Assembly (NCBI GenBank): GCA_029785375.1
Contig: JAFLZV010000003.1
Location: forward strand, 41,518 to 105,517
Source: Nitrososphaerota archaeon
GTDB taxonomy: Archaea > Thermoproteota > Nitrososphaeria > Nitrososphaerales > Gagatemarchaeaceae
DNA: 64,000 bases
Direction of reading: 5' to 3'
This document shows, piece by piece, positions 16,436 through 25,463 of this stretch; within the stretch, counting starts at the first letter, position 1, and every line of letters begins with the position of its first letter. The position numbers and the translations under genes are program-made. Under the pieces are notes generated by a model. The model worked only from the letters and a program-made list of their open reading frames with translations. It did not search any database and was not told the DNA's origin.

Positions 16436-17884
16436 ATGAACGAAGCGAGCCCCGGTCGTCTGGTGCTGAGCGAGGCGCTCGGCGTCCTCCCACCCGAGTG
16501 GCCGCACTCACTTCTGCCTAAGTTAAGGTCGAGACGGATAAAGGCCCGAGAGAAGGTCGTCGTCGTGGACGACGACCCCACAGGCGCTCAGACGGTCCAT
16601 GACGTGTCGATACTGACCCGGTGGTCGACCACCTCTCTGCGTTCTGAGCTCGCAGACGATTCACCCGCCTTCTTCTTGCTCTCCAACTCGCGAAGTCTTC
16701 CGCTCGCCGAGGCGAGAGCCCTTAACAAGGACATCGGCCTGGAACTGGCCGAAGCTAGTCGGACGCTGGAACGGAGGCTCGTAGTCATCAGTCGCAGCGA
16801 CTCCACCCTCAGGGGACACTTCCCCGGGGAGATGGAGGCGCTGGAAGAAGGGCTCGGAGGAGGCTTCGATGCGTGGTTTCTGATACCTTTCTTCCGAGAG
16901 GGCCACAGATACACAATCGGCGACATCCACTATGCAGCCGAAGACGGTTGGCTGGTGCCTGTGGGAGGGACAGACTACGCGAAGGATGCCACCTTTGGGT
17001 ACTCTTCGTCGAACCTGAAGAGCTGGGTCGAAGAGAAGACAGAGGGGCGAGTCCGAGCGGAAGACGTTACTTCTATCTCGCTGGAAGAGATACGCCTGGG
17101 CGGCCCGTCGCGTGTAGCAGAGCTTGTCCTGGGCCTCCGCCGGGGGAGCGTTTGCGTTGTGAACGCGGCGAGCCTCCGCGACCTGGAGGTCTTCACCCTC
17201 GGCGTATCAGAGGCCGAGGCGAAGGGCAGGAGGTACCTCTATCGCACCGCTGCGTCGTTCGTGCAGGTACGGATAGGCCAGGGACGGTCCCACCTGCTCA
17301 CACGGCGGGAGCTGAAGCTGTCCGGTAGTGAAGGGGGACTGGTGGTAGTCGGCTCCCACGTCCCCAAGTCTACCGCTCAGCTGGAGTCGCTTCTGAAAGA
17401 TGACACGAAGGTCGCGGCCGTAGAGGTTGATGCGGAGACTCTGCTCGATGAGAACGGCAGGGCAGACGAAATCAGCCGAGTCGTGCGCCTTACAGAGGCC
17501 CGCCTCTCTCGGGGCGAAGACGTCGTTGTCTTCACCAGTCGCAAGGTCCTCATCGGAGGCCTCCCCGACGCCAGCCTTACAGTCGCACAGAAGATATCTG
17601 ACGGCGTGGCAGCGGTGGTTCACGGCATCTCGAGGAGGCCGCGCTACGTCCTCACCAAGGGAGGCGTGACATCCGCCGACATCGCTACGAAGGCCCTCGG
17701 TGTTCGCCGGGCCTTTGTGCTAGGGCAGATTGCGGAAGGCGTCCCCGTGTGGCGTCTCGGGCCTGAGAGCCGCTTCCCAGGCCTGGCATACCTGATTTTC
17801 CCCGGGAACGTGGGGGGACTCGACGCTCTCACGGAGGTTGTGGAAGCGCTGGGGCTCAAGACCGGAACCAAGGGGAGCAGCTGA
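16436..17884 (+). CDS. Four-carbon acid sugar kinase family protein (DUF1537, OtnK/DtnK-like)
   Basis: 482 residues. The N-terminal substrate domain has VVVDDDPTGAQTVHD and ISRSDSTLRGHFPGEMEAL; the C-terminal nucleotide domain has LTKGGVTSADIATKALG and FPGNVGG. Proteins of this family phosphorylate threonate, erythronate or 3-oxo-tetronate. About 35 residues precede the conserved start. The ATG follows AGGAG by six bases. The aldolase gene starts two bases after the stop, and the HIBADH-family gene follows, so the three probably form a pathway for a four-carbon or related acid sugar. Exact substrate unknown. Confidence 0.88.
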   Translation: MNEASPGRLVLSEALGVLPPEWPHSLLPKLRSRRIKAREKVVVVDDDPTGAQTVHDVSILTRWSTTSLRSELADDSPAFFLLSNSRSLPLAEARALNKDIGLELAEASRTLERRLVVISRSDSTLRGHFPGEMEALEEGLGGGFDAWFLIPFFREGHRYTIGDIHYAAEDGWLVPVGGTDYAKDATFGYSSSNLKSWVEEKTEGRVRAEDVTSISLEEIRLGGPSRVAELVLGLRRGSVCVVNAASLRDLEVFTLGVSEAEAKGRRYLYRTAASFVQVRIGQGRSHLLTRRELKLSGSEGGLVVVGSHVPKSTAQLESLLKDDTKVAAVEVDAETLLDENGRADEISRVVRLTEARLSRGEDVVVFTSRKVLIGGLPDASLTVAQKISDGVAAVVHGISRRPRYVLTKGGVTSADIATKALGVRRAFVLGQIAEGVPVWRLGPESRFPGLAYLIFPGNVGGLDALTEVVEALGLKTGTKGSS

Positions 17885-17885
17885 A

Positions 17886-18740
17886 ATGCTAGCGGCGATG
17901 ACGGACCTCTTGGCCGAGGCGAAGGCAGGCGGGTTCGCTGTGGGGTCGTTCAACGTCTACAATCTGGAAGGGGCGCTGGCAGTGGTGGAAGCAGCGGAGA
18001 GAACCCGAAGCCCTGCGGCGATACAGCTACATTCTCCTGCAGTCAAGAGCGGCGGACCCCCACTGGTGGCTCTGTGTCTGGCCGCCGCGAGGGGGGCCAA
18101 CGTGCCGATGGCAGTTCACTTCGACCACGGTTCTTCAGTCGGAGAAATAGAGGAGGCGCTTGCAATCGGCTTCACGTCAATCATGGCGGACGGGTCTAGG
18201 CTGCCTTACGCCGAGAACGTGGAATTCACGAAGAAGATGACTACCCTAGCTCACTCCAAGAAGGTCGCAGTCGAGGGGGAACTGGGACGGCTTGCAGGCA
18301 CAGAAGGGGACATGGTCGTTCCGGAGTCCGAAGGAAGCATGACTGATCCAGACCAAGCCGCATCTTTCGTAGAGCAGACAGGGGTGGACGCCCTTGCGGT
18401 GTGCATCGGCAACTCGCATGGGCGCTCGGGCACCAAAGACCGCCTTGATTTCGGGCTGCTGGCGCGTATCAGAAGCGCCGTGGTTGTCCCCCTCGTGCTT
18501 CACGGAGCCTCGGGAGTTTCGGAGCCATCGATTCGCCGCTGTATTGACCTCGGCGTCACAAAATTCAACGTCAACGCAGAGTTGCGCGGGGCATACGTGA
18601 GCGCCCTGAGCCAGGGGTTGCACAGCCAGCCTCCTGACCTCGCTGAGCTGATGCGGTCCGCGACCGTGGCGGTGCGAGACGTCGTCAGCAACAAACTGCG
18701 TATCTTCAGGTCAAGCGGGAGGGCCGGAGGGATGGTGTAA
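17886..18740 (+). CDS. Class II (fructose-bisphosphate-type) aldolase
   Basis: 284 residues. Zinc ligands are recognisable as His in VHFDHGSS, His in IGNSHGRSG and His in VLHGASGVS; the phosphate loop and KFNVNAELR near the C-terminus match ketose-bisphosphate aldolases. The usual NxDT in the last motif reads NVNAE, a small deviation. The start is ATG 17886, one base after the kinase stop codon. With a DUF1537 kinase it would cleave, or decarboxylate, the phosphorylated keto acid. Read through its TAA, the same frame stays open for another 34 codons; see the findings. Confidence 0.87.
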   Translation: MLAAMTDLLAEAKAGGFAVGSFNVYNLEGALAVVEAAERTRSPAAIQLHSPAVKSGGPPLVALCLAAARGANVPMAVHFDHGSSVGEIEEALAIGFTSIMADGSRLPYAENVEFTKKMTTLAHSKKVAVEGELGRLAGTEGDMVVPESEGSMTDPDQAASFVEQTGVDALAVCIGNSHGRSGTKDRLDFGLLARIRSAVVVPLVLHGASGVSEPSIRRCIDLGVTKFNVNAELRGAYVSALSQGLHSQPPDLAELMRSATVAVRDVVSNKLRIFRSSGRAGGMV

Positions 18741-19057
18741 CCTGACGGGGAACTGCCGGATTCGGCGTCGCGCCTGCTGCTGGTCCCCCCTTGGAGGGAG
18801 ATGGCGTACGAGTTCGTCGAGGGATTCCAGAAGTCCAAGGAGACGTAACGCGACAGCCCCTGGAGGCCTGGTCGAACTCGGGCCAGACCGAGCTCCCCCG
18901 GAGGATCGGTGGGAAGCTGCCGAGCGGGATGGACGCGCCCTCGCTGCCGAGGGGTAAATGCGCAAGCTATTGGGACGATGGCGCTGAAGGCCTCCGGCGC
19001 TTCAACGCTCAAATAAGGCGGAGGGGCAGAAGGAGCTGCTTGAGGGAGGGTCCTTCT
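18741..19057. other. Intergenic region between aldolase and dehydrogenase genes
   Basis: No separate gene supported. A weak TATA-like CTCAAATAAG near 19008-19017 and GAGGGAGGG at 19042-19050 point to a start for the next gene at TTG 19058, seven bases after the ribosome site. Confidence 0.35.
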
Positions 19058-19936
19058 TTGGGGGACGGCTCCGTGCCGGGCCTTGTGGGAATGGTCGGGC
19101 TAGGGGTGATGGGGAGCCGGATGGCGAGGAACCTGCTCCGTGCAGGGCATATGCTCGTTGTGTATGACAAGATTCCTAGCGCGGTGGAGGAGGCTGTGGG
19201 CGCTGGTGCGGCAGCGGCGAAGACGCCAGAGGAAGTCGCGAGGAAGTGCCGGACCGTTCTCCTTTCTCTCCCGACGACGGAGGTGGTACGGGAAGTCGTA
19301 CTTGGAAAGGAGGGGCTTGTGGGCGGGCTATCTCACGGGGGAGTCGTCATAGACACAAGCACAGTAGACCCTGAGGTAGCGGTGGAGCTCTCTGAAGAGC
19401 TGTCTGCCAAGGGTTGCTACTTTCTGGACGCGCCTGTGAGCGGCGGACCTGAGGGCGCCGATAAGGCGACCCTTTCCATAATGGTTGGCGGAGATGCGTC
19501 AGCGTTCGAAAGGAGCGTAAGCCTCCTGGAGAAGGTCGGGAAGCACGTATTCCATGTCGGCCCGTCGGGGTCCGGCCAGAAGATGAAGTTGTTCAACCAA
19601 GGGCTCGTATCGGTGTACTTCGGGGTCGTATCAGAGTTGTACCCCTGGTCCAGGCGCGCGGGAATTGACGGAGATGCCATTCTGGAAGTGATACAGTCAA
19701 GTTGGGGGGATTCCCCGGTCTTCCGACACTTCATGTCAGTGGTGAGGTCAGGCGAGTTCTCCGACGGAGCGATGGTCAGGTTGTTTAAGAAGGATGTCAC
19801 CCTGCTGTTGAAGAACGCGGAGGACAACGGCAGCAGGATCCCTCTGGTCAGGCTTTCCTTGAGGCTCTTCGAGCGGGCGTCCGAGTCTGGGCACGACAAC
19901 GACGACGCGAGCGTCCTCTGCAAACAGTATGAATAA
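19058..19936 (+). CDS. 3-hydroxyisobutyrate-dehydrogenase-family protein (LtnD-like)
   Basis: About 292 residues, the usual family length. NAD motif GMVGLGVMGSRMARNLLRAGH, substrate motif LDAPVSGGPEGADKATL, and the catalytic Lys in GSGQKMKLFNQGLV. Beta-hydroxyacid dehydrogenases of this type oxidise threonate, tartronate semialdehyde partners and similar acids. The frame is open from 18791, but TTG 19058 is preferred: it stands seven bases after GAGGGAGGG and gives the expected N-terminus; GTG 19073 and ATG 19091 are alternatives. Together with the preceding kinase and aldolase it suggests catabolism of an acid sugar. Confidence 0.88.
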   Translation: MGDGSVPGLVGMVGLGVMGSRMARNLLRAGHMLVVYDKIPSAVEEAVGAGAAAAKTPEEVARKCRTVLLSLPTTEVVREVVLGKEGLVGGLSHGGVVIDTSTVDPEVAVELSEELSAKGCYFLDAPVSGGPEGADKATLSIMVGGDASAFERSVSLLEKVGKHVFHVGPSGSGQKMKLFNQGLVSVYFGVVSELYPWSRRAGIDGDAILEVIQSSWGDSPVFRHFMSVVRSGEFSDGAMVRLFKKDVTLLLKNAEDNGSRIPLVRLSLRLFERASESGHDNDDASVLCKQYE

Positions 19937-20391
19937 GCGCCCCCCGTCTCTCTTCATGAGGAAGCTGGGCCCCCATTCGTTCTCCTCCCGCTCGCCTCCT
20001 TACCTGGCTGTTGGAGCCCACTTCCTTGAAGCGCAAGCCGAGCGCAGGGACTGAGGCTGGAGACAACGGGTCGCGCTGGGGGAAAGTTGCCCCCCGCTTA
20101 TACGCCTCCGTGGGAGGGTTCATCTGTCTTGCCGCCGACTGAGACGCTGTATGGCTGGAGTTGACCCACGAAGACGCCAAGGCGGGGAGGGTGTCGCGGT
20201 CCTTGATACCACAGCCTTACGAGGACTTCGGCTGAGACAGCCTGGGCATCAAAGGCTCCTCAGTCCCCTGTGCACTGGGAGCAGCACCGGCGGGCTCAGG
20301 GTCGGCACGTCTTTCATCCGATAAATCCGCAGCCGTGTCCTTGGAGGGGACAAGAGGGTCGCGGCTGCCGCCGTCCCCTCGACCTGGGCGG
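19937..20391. other. Gene-poor stretch
   Basis: Nothing certain. Around 20155-20232 one plus-strand frame reads ELTHEDAKAGRVSRSL and ends at a stop, which looks like the C-terminus of a lost gene, but no family is recognised. Confidence 0.25.
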
Positions 20392-21570
20392 TCAGGGCGG
20401 GGTTGCGGCAGGCGGTTCAGGCTGGTGCTGCGGCCTCAACCAGGTAGGGAGGCCTATTCGGTGCTGACCGTGCTCTTCTGCTGACGCGTACAGGGCCGTC
20501 ATCACTGCCACGCCGTACACTCCCTGGTCCACCGTGCAGAGCGGGAAGGGCGCCTCTGTTTCCCCCTTCTGGACCGCGTCCAAGACCAGCCCGTAGAACT
20601 CCTTGTATTGGACCGAGCCGGGCTGACCGCTGAAAGCCAACTCGGTCAGGGTATTATAGTCCTCCTCGGCTCCTATCACATGGAGGGAATTCCCCTCGAC
20701 GTGGACGCCTCCCTGATCACCTTCTATGGCAATCTGCTGCGTGTCTTCCATGATGTATCCAGCCCAGCATGTCTCCAGGTAGGCGCTCAGACCCCCCTCA
20801 AACTCCACGATCCCAAAACCGACATCCTCAACCTCCACCGGTCCGGGGTAGAAGTCTGGCCTGGTGCGATACCCGTACCTCACTTCCTTCCTCGTCGAGA
20901 AAATGGAGTGGGTTCGGCCTGTAACCGAGACTGGTTTCGGAAAGCCGAGCATGAAGAGCGCGGCGTCGACGGAATGCGAACCGATGTCGAAAACTGATCC
21001 CCCATGTGCAAGTTCCTTCACAAGGAAGGTGGCGGTGGCGGGGACACCCCTCCTCCTGAGATACAAAGCGCGGGCGAAATAAGGCCTTCCCAGCTTCCCT
21101 TCTACCACCATGCGCTTCGCAGCTTGTACATTTCTCTGCAAACGCATCTCGTGCCCAACGACCACGAACTTTCCCTTGGACCGGGCTAGCTGTGCCAAAC
21201 CGATGGCATCTTCGAGCGTCGTGGCCATCGGCTTCTCGACGACCACGTTGGCTCCAGACTCCAACGCCTGCTTAGTAGCGGGCGCATGGAGAGCATGTGG
21301 TATCGCGACGAGCACTAAGTCAGGACTTTCCTTTCCAAGCATCTCTTCATAGCTCTCGTAGAACTTGGGTATGCCGAACTTCTGCTGGACTGCACGCCCT
21401 CTCGAACTGTCAGTGTCCGCACATGCGATCAAGGACGCCGATTCGTTCTGCGATATCGCGGGTAGGTGTACAGCCTGGATCCACGAACCGCACCCTATTG
21501 CTGCGACTTTGAGTTTGCGAACCAAACCATCCTGGGCTCTGGCAGGCGGGGTTTTACGCTTTGACTTCAT
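20392..21570 (-). CDS. Gfo/Idh/MocA-family oxidoreductase
   Basis: 392 residues. LKVAAIGCGSWIQAVHLPAI is the nucleotide fold, VEKPMATT the catalytic Lys motif, and SVFDIGSHSVDAALFMLG the Asp/His segment. The C-terminal tail is proline-rich. A TATA-like GTACTATACC lies only a few bases before the ATG at 21570, which would put the transcript start inside the frame; a TTG at 21525, just before RKLKVAAIG, may therefore be the true start. It precedes no partner gene directly; another family member lies 165 bases upstream on the same strand. Substrate unknown. Confidence 0.85.
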   Translation of the reverse strand: MKSKRKTPPARAQDGLVRKLKVAAIGCGSWIQAVHLPAISQNESASLIACADTDSSRGRAVQQKFGIPKFYESYEEMLGKESPDLVLVAIPHALHAPATKQALESGANVVVEKPMATTLEDAIGLAQLARSKGKFVVVGHEMRLQRNVQAAKRMVVEGKLGRPYFARALYLRRRGVPATATFLVKELAHGGSVFDIGSHSVDAALFMLGFPKPVSVTGRTHSIFSTRKEVRYGYRTRPDFYPGPVEVEDVGFGIVEFEGGLSAYLETCWAGYIMEDTQQIAIEGDQGGVHVEGNSLHVIGAEEDYNTLTELAFSGQPGSVQYKEFYGLVLDAVQKGETEAPFPLCTVDQGVYGVAVMTALYASAEEHGQHRIGLPTWLRPQHQPEPPAATPP

Positions 21571-21580
21571 GGTATAGTAC
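21571..21580 (-). promoter_or_regulatory. TATA-like box overlapping the annotated 5' end of the Gfo/Idh gene
   Basis: GTACTATACC. Its centre predicts transcription from near 21549, downstream of the ATG at 21570 and upstream of the TTG at 21525. Confidence 0.35.
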
Positions 21581-21735
21581 GCGGGGCGCCGTCCGCTAGA
21601 CGGGGCCGTGGCTCGCCCTTTCTGACGTGAGGAGCCCTTCGACCGAATACCAGAGGCTGGCTACATGGCCCCTGTCCCGTCCAGGATAGCCGCGAGACTA
21701 CCCTTGCCATGGCTGTCAGGGTCTGGCTGTTCGTT

Positions 21736-22746
21736 TCATGGTTGCTCGACCTTCACCACACTCCCCGTCTCAACTGACTTGAGCGCCGCCACTGACACGG
21801 CAAGGGCGCTGAAACCGTCTCGAACCGAGGCGAGGCTGTGCTCTGTCTTCCCCTTCAGAACCCACTCTTTGAACGCCGCTATCTCTCTATCGTACAGGTT
21901 CCCCTGAACCGCTTCGTACTCGTCAGCTGGTTTGCCTTGGGCTTGGAGGTGATACCCCCTCTCCAGCTCAGGGGTCCCGACTATCGAACCGAGGGGACCA
22001 TGGATGGCTTCTGAGTTCGTCCCCTTCGTTCCTCTGGGGAGCCCCCAGCTGATGTCGAGGGAGAGCCAGTTCCCCCCTTCGTACCTGACGATGGTACTCA
22101 GCGTGTCCGTTGCGAGCTCCTTGATGGGCTTGACCTCCTCCTTTCCCCTGGCGAAGACGGTCCCCATGCTGAACACTTCCTTGGGCTGGGCACCCGTGAA
22201 GAAGTGAAGGAGATCAATCAGGTGAGGAGCGTAGTCAACTATCGGCCCTCCGTTCATGTTCTTGTCATTCATGGCAAGCTTGAAGCGCACTTCGGCCCAG
22301 TTCTCGACTGAGAATACGACAGGACTCCCTAACGTTCCGGCGTGGAGAAGCCCCCTTATCTTCAGAATTGATTCGGACAGTCTCCGCTGAAGGCCAATGG
22401 CTAGTTTCAGTTCACTCCGGTCTGCCGCCCTGACCATCCTCCGCCCCTGGTCCAGTGTGAGCGCGAGCGGCTTCTCACAGAGCGTATGCACCCCTTTCTT
22501 CACGGAGAATTCGAATACGTCGGCGTGCAGGTTAGCCGGGGTGCATACTGAGACGGCATCAGGTTTGAAAGATTCTATCCCTTCTCTATAGTCAGTGAAG
22601 AAAGTGCGCGCACCTGCCTCCTTCGCGGTCCCCCTAGCCCTATCCTCGTCGACATCCGCCACTGCCGCCTCGTCCACTCCTGCTCTGAGCCAGCCGTTAA
22701 GATGGTTCCTTCCCATAGCACCGGCTCCTACGACGAGTACCTTCAT
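21736..22746 (-). CDS. Gfo/Idh/MocA-family oxidoreductase
   Basis: 336 residues, starting directly with MKVLVVGAGAMGRNHLNGW. CEKPLALT carries the catalytic Lys and IVDYAPHLIDLLHFFTG the conserved His. A TATA-like GAGTTTTATCC at 22799-22809 would give a 30-base leader. No operon partner other than the related gene downstream. Substrate is not known; the family acts on sugars, inositols and similar polyols. Confidence 0.87.
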   Translation of the reverse strand: MKVLVVGAGAMGRNHLNGWLRAGVDEAAVADVDEDRARGTAKEAGARTFFTDYREGIESFKPDAVSVCTPANLHADVFEFSVKKGVHTLCEKPLALTLDQGRRMVRAADRSELKLAIGLQRRLSESILKIRGLLHAGTLGSPVVFSVENWAEVRFKLAMNDKNMNGGPIVDYAPHLIDLLHFFTGAQPKEVFSMGTVFARGKEEVKPIKELATDTLSTIVRYEGGNWLSLDISWGLPRGTKGTNSEAIHGPLGSIVGTPELERGYHLQAQGKPADEYEAVQGNLYDREIAAFKEWVLKGKTEHSLASVRDGFSALAVSVAALKSVETGSVVKVEQP

Positions 22747-22930
22747 GGGGCCGAGGCTCTTCCAACGAAGATTTACGAGTTGCGCGCCAAGAGGGTGTGG
22801 GATAAAACTCGGTCGCCCGCGCCTCGCATGGGCTGTAAGAGTCGATTCTCGTCAAGAACACTTTGGTGCGAAAAGGTTGACAGCATTATGAAGCATAAAT
22901 CGCGATAAGAGCCATTACCTCCCGGTTCCC

Positions 22931-23323
22931 TTTACGTCGCTGAATCGGAAGGAGTTCCTCTCTGCCGAAGGGGAAATCTGGTCCGACCACGTCCCAGCCT
23001 GTTCGAGTGGGAGTTCAGGGAGGGCCATTCTTTCATCTGGGTCGGCCGAGCCTCGCGCGCACGAAGTACGCAGAAGAGTTTGCAGATCCATCTCACGCGG
23101 TATTGGGGTGCGTCGGCCCAGAGGGTGCTGTGCCGACCTGAATCTCCAGGATGGTCAAGCTATGTACCAGCCGTCACTGAAGGACACGACACTAGTTCTG
23201 AAGCAGATGGAGCTGCTCATGTTGGCTGCGGCGTTGACAGGATTCCCGGGCAGGGCAACTGGCCACGAGGGGAGTTTCGCGAGCATTTCTCATTTCTACT
23301 TCGTTCTAAGCCAGTCGTGGTAG
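22931..23323 (+). pseudogene. Remnant of an unidentified gene broken by several frameshifts
   Basis: Protein-like pieces follow each other in different frames: FTSLNRKEFLSAEGEIW (from 22931), SLFEWEFREGHSFIWVGRA (from 22996), KYAEEFADPSHAVLG with CVGPEGA (from 23052), then NLQDGQAMYQPSLKDTTLVL with ALTGFPGRATGHEGSF up to a stop at 23323. The order and lack of overlap suggest one former gene with at least three frame changes. I could not name the family. Its end overlaps the 3' end of the rraA-like gene on the other strand. Confidence 0.45.
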
Positions 23324-24102
23324 TCCTGCTCTATCTGTTCGGTCCATTTTGTATCGATTTCACCCGGCGTGTATCGCCCTTCCAAGAGCCGCTTCTTACC
23401 GAAGACGTCCCGCATGCGGATATCCTCGGATCTTTCGACGACCTCCTGGACCAAGTGAGGAGGTACAAAGACGACACCAGTCACGGTTCCAAGAACAACA
23501 TCCCCTGGGAGGACGGTCGTCCGGCCAATCCGAATTGGTATGTTGACGCCGACCAAGGTCGTCTCGGAGATTGGCGTCGGGTCTATCCCTCGGCAAAAGA
23601 TCACGAAATCAGGTTGAACGAGAATGCCTTGAAAGTCACGGACACCTCCGTCAATCACAGCACCCGCCTTCGTATGCGCGCGTAGCGACGTTGACAGGTT
23701 GTCTCCTACGAAAGTTCCTTCCTTGATCTTCCCGAACATGTCTACAACCATCACATCTCCAGGTACAAGGGTGTCTATGACCCACGAGTTTTGTCCCCCT
23801 ATTCGCCCCTCCTTCCTTCCTGTATCTTCGACGAGGCCGTTCAGGTCGGGCCTCCTCGGGACCATCATGGCAGTGACGACCCTGCCAACGAGGATGCGCT
23901 CTGGGTGTGAACGTAACCAGTTCCCTTCGAACTGGTTGGTGAAACCATGCCCGTGGAGCACGCCCCAGGCCTGCTCAGTAGTGACATCCTTCATGCGTTC
24001 AACCAGTTCGTCTGGAACGCGCGGCCTTCCGTCAGGAAACCTGCCATACGGGTTGAGGCGGGTCAGCTCTATCACAGACTCATGCGGGTTAACTATGTGC
24101 AC
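23296..24102 (-). CDS. RraA-family protein
   Basis: 268 residues, longer than the 160-220 of typical RraA because of an N-terminal extension. Core motifs: VVDMFGKIKEGTFVGDNLS and AVIDGGVRDFQGI, the latter forming the metal and substrate site in aldolases of this fold (4-hydroxy-4-methyl-2-oxoglutarate aldolase and related oxo-acid lyases). Given the sugar-acid context it could cleave a keto-deoxy acid, but that is a guess. It is divergent from the mandelate-racemase-group gene at 24270, with a shared 167-base control region, which suggests that the two are functionally linked. Confidence 0.82.
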   Translation of the reverse strand: MHIVNPHESVIELTRLNPYGRFPDGRPRVPDELVERMKDVTTEQAWGVLHGHGFTNQFEGNWLRSHPERILVGRVVTAMMVPRRPDLNGLVEDTGRKEGRIGGQNSWVIDTLVPGDVMVVDMFGKIKEGTFVGDNLSTSLRAHTKAGAVIDGGVRDFQGILVQPDFVIFCRGIDPTPISETTLVGVNIPIRIGRTTVLPGDVVLGTVTGVVFVPPHLVQEVVERSEDIRMRDVFGKKRLLEGRYTPGEIDTKWTEQIEQDYHDWLRTK

Positions 24103-24144
24103 AATTTTCCCCTGTGGACAGGACGCGTTGCATCGTCGGTTCGG

Positions 24145-24153
24145 TTATATAAG
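24145..24153 (-). promoter_or_regulatory. TATA box of the RraA gene
   Basis: CTTATATAA on the minus strand, about 47 bases from the ATG at 24102, giving a leader near 20 bases. The element is nearly symmetrical and could serve both directions. Confidence 0.45.
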
Positions 24154-24234
24154 ACGAGTGACGCGCTTCGCCAGGCAGGTAGCTGGATCGCCGAGAAAGT
24201 AAGAAGGAAACGCGGGCCACGAGGGACTTAAATG

Positions 24235-24242
24235 TAATATAG
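24235..24242 (+). promoter_or_regulatory. TATA box of the mandelate-racemase-group gene
   Basis: TAATATAG, about 31 bases before ATG 24270. Confidence 0.4.
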
Positions 24243-24269
24243 AAACTGCCAGCAGCCGTCGGTTGAACT

Positions 24270-25463
24270 ATGGCGAAGATAACAGGGCTGAAGTGCGCGG
24301 TCATAGGCCAGAATCCTGTCGTCAGGATTGCCACTGACGAGGACGTGAGCGGCTTCGCAGAGATAGAATCCAGCAAACCATACGTCAAACCCCAGGTGTT
24401 GTACTACGAAAAGTACATCGTCGGGCAGGATCCAACCGATGTCGAAAGAGTGATGCTGAGGATAAGAAAGCTCGGAAGTTTCAAGCCGTGGGGGAGCGCG
24501 GTTAGCGCCATCGAGACCGCTCTCTGGGACTTGGCGGGAAAGATTGAGGGAGTGTCCGTGCATAAGCTTCTCGGCGGAAAGATACGCGATCGGGTTCGCG
24601 TCTATGACGGCGCTGTGCGGGCTCCGCTGAAAGGGCACTCCCCTGAGGATTACGCGGAAAGCGTTCGGGGTATGAAACAAGCGAGGGAAGGCTTCACCAT
24701 TGTGAAGGAGAAGATAGGCTTCCACTCTGCAATGAGAGAGGAAGTCCCAGATTTCTTCTATGGCGAGGTTGACAGAGGCTCTCTTTACATTAACCGCGGT
24801 TCACTGACAGAGAAGGGGTTGGCCCACATCATCGCCTGTGTAAAGGCGATGAAAGAAGTCCTCGGCGACGAGGTAGGGCTCGCCCTCGACTGTGGCCCAG
24901 GTTGGTCACTCACTTCGGCAATCCAGTTTGCGAGGGCAGTAGAGCAACTGAACATCATGTGGCTTGAAGACATGATAACAGGCGACTACACTCCGTATGT
25001 CTTGGCTGACGTCTACCGGGAGTTGACGAGCGCCACCAGCACCCCAATACACACAGGGGAGCAGATATACCTGAGACAGAATTTCATAGATCTGATAGAG
25101 AAAAGGGCCGTCAGGATAATCGGACCTGATCCCTGCGACATAGGCGGGATAGCGGAGTTGAAGTGGGCGGCAGAATACGCCGACCTGCACGGGATACAGG
25201 TCGCGCCACACGGCACCGGGAACGGGCTCATCGGGCTAGCAGCGCTCGTGCAGATGTCGGCAACCTTGCCCAAGAACTACATCGCCTTCGAGTATCCTGT
25301 TGGAAACCCGGCGTGGTGGTACGACATCGTCGACGGTCTCCCCAACCCCATCGTAGAAGATGGGTTCATCAAAGTCTGGGACAGGCCAGGAATGGGGGTG
25401 GGCCTCAACGAGAGAGCCACGAGGAAGCGTCTCTCCGAAGAAGACGAGGACTTCTTCGACTGA
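24270..25463 (+). CDS. Enolase-superfamily protein, mandelate racemase group
   Basis: 397 residues. Unlike the dehydratases at 2237 and 10194 it has a KxK motif (K146 and K148 in VKEKIG) on the second strand, ligands D207 (ALDCGPG), E233 (WLED) and E264 (HTGEQ), and H314 in APHGTGNG. This pattern is typical of mandelate-racemase-group acid-sugar dehydratases or epimerases. The insertion around residues 150-180 is longer than usual. Substrate unknown. Divergently arranged with the RraA-family gene. Confidence 0.85.
   Translation: MAKITGLKCAVIGQNPVVRIATDEDVSGFAEIESSKPYVKPQVLYYEKYIVGQDPTDVERVMLRIRKLGSFKPWGSAVSAIETALWDLAGKIEGVSVHKLLGGKIRDRVRVYDGAVRAPLKGHSPEDYAESVRGMKQAREGFTIVKEKIGFHSAMREEVPDFFYGEVDRGSLYINRGSLTEKGLAHIIACVKAMKEVLGDEVGLALDCGPGWSLTSAIQFARAVEQLNIMWLEDMITGDYTPYVLADVYRELTSATSTPIHTGEQIYLRQNFIDLIEKRAVRIIGPDPCDIGGIAELKWAAEYADLHGIQVAPHGTGNGLIGLAALVQMSATLPKNYIAFEYPVGNPAWWYDIVDGLPNPIVEDGFIKVWDRPGMGVGLNERATRKRLSEEDEDFFD

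Noticed and set aside
23080-23685. Plus-strand open frame of 201 codons
   Set aside because: Largely opposite the RraA gene; only the short pieces before 23323 in other frames look protein-like.
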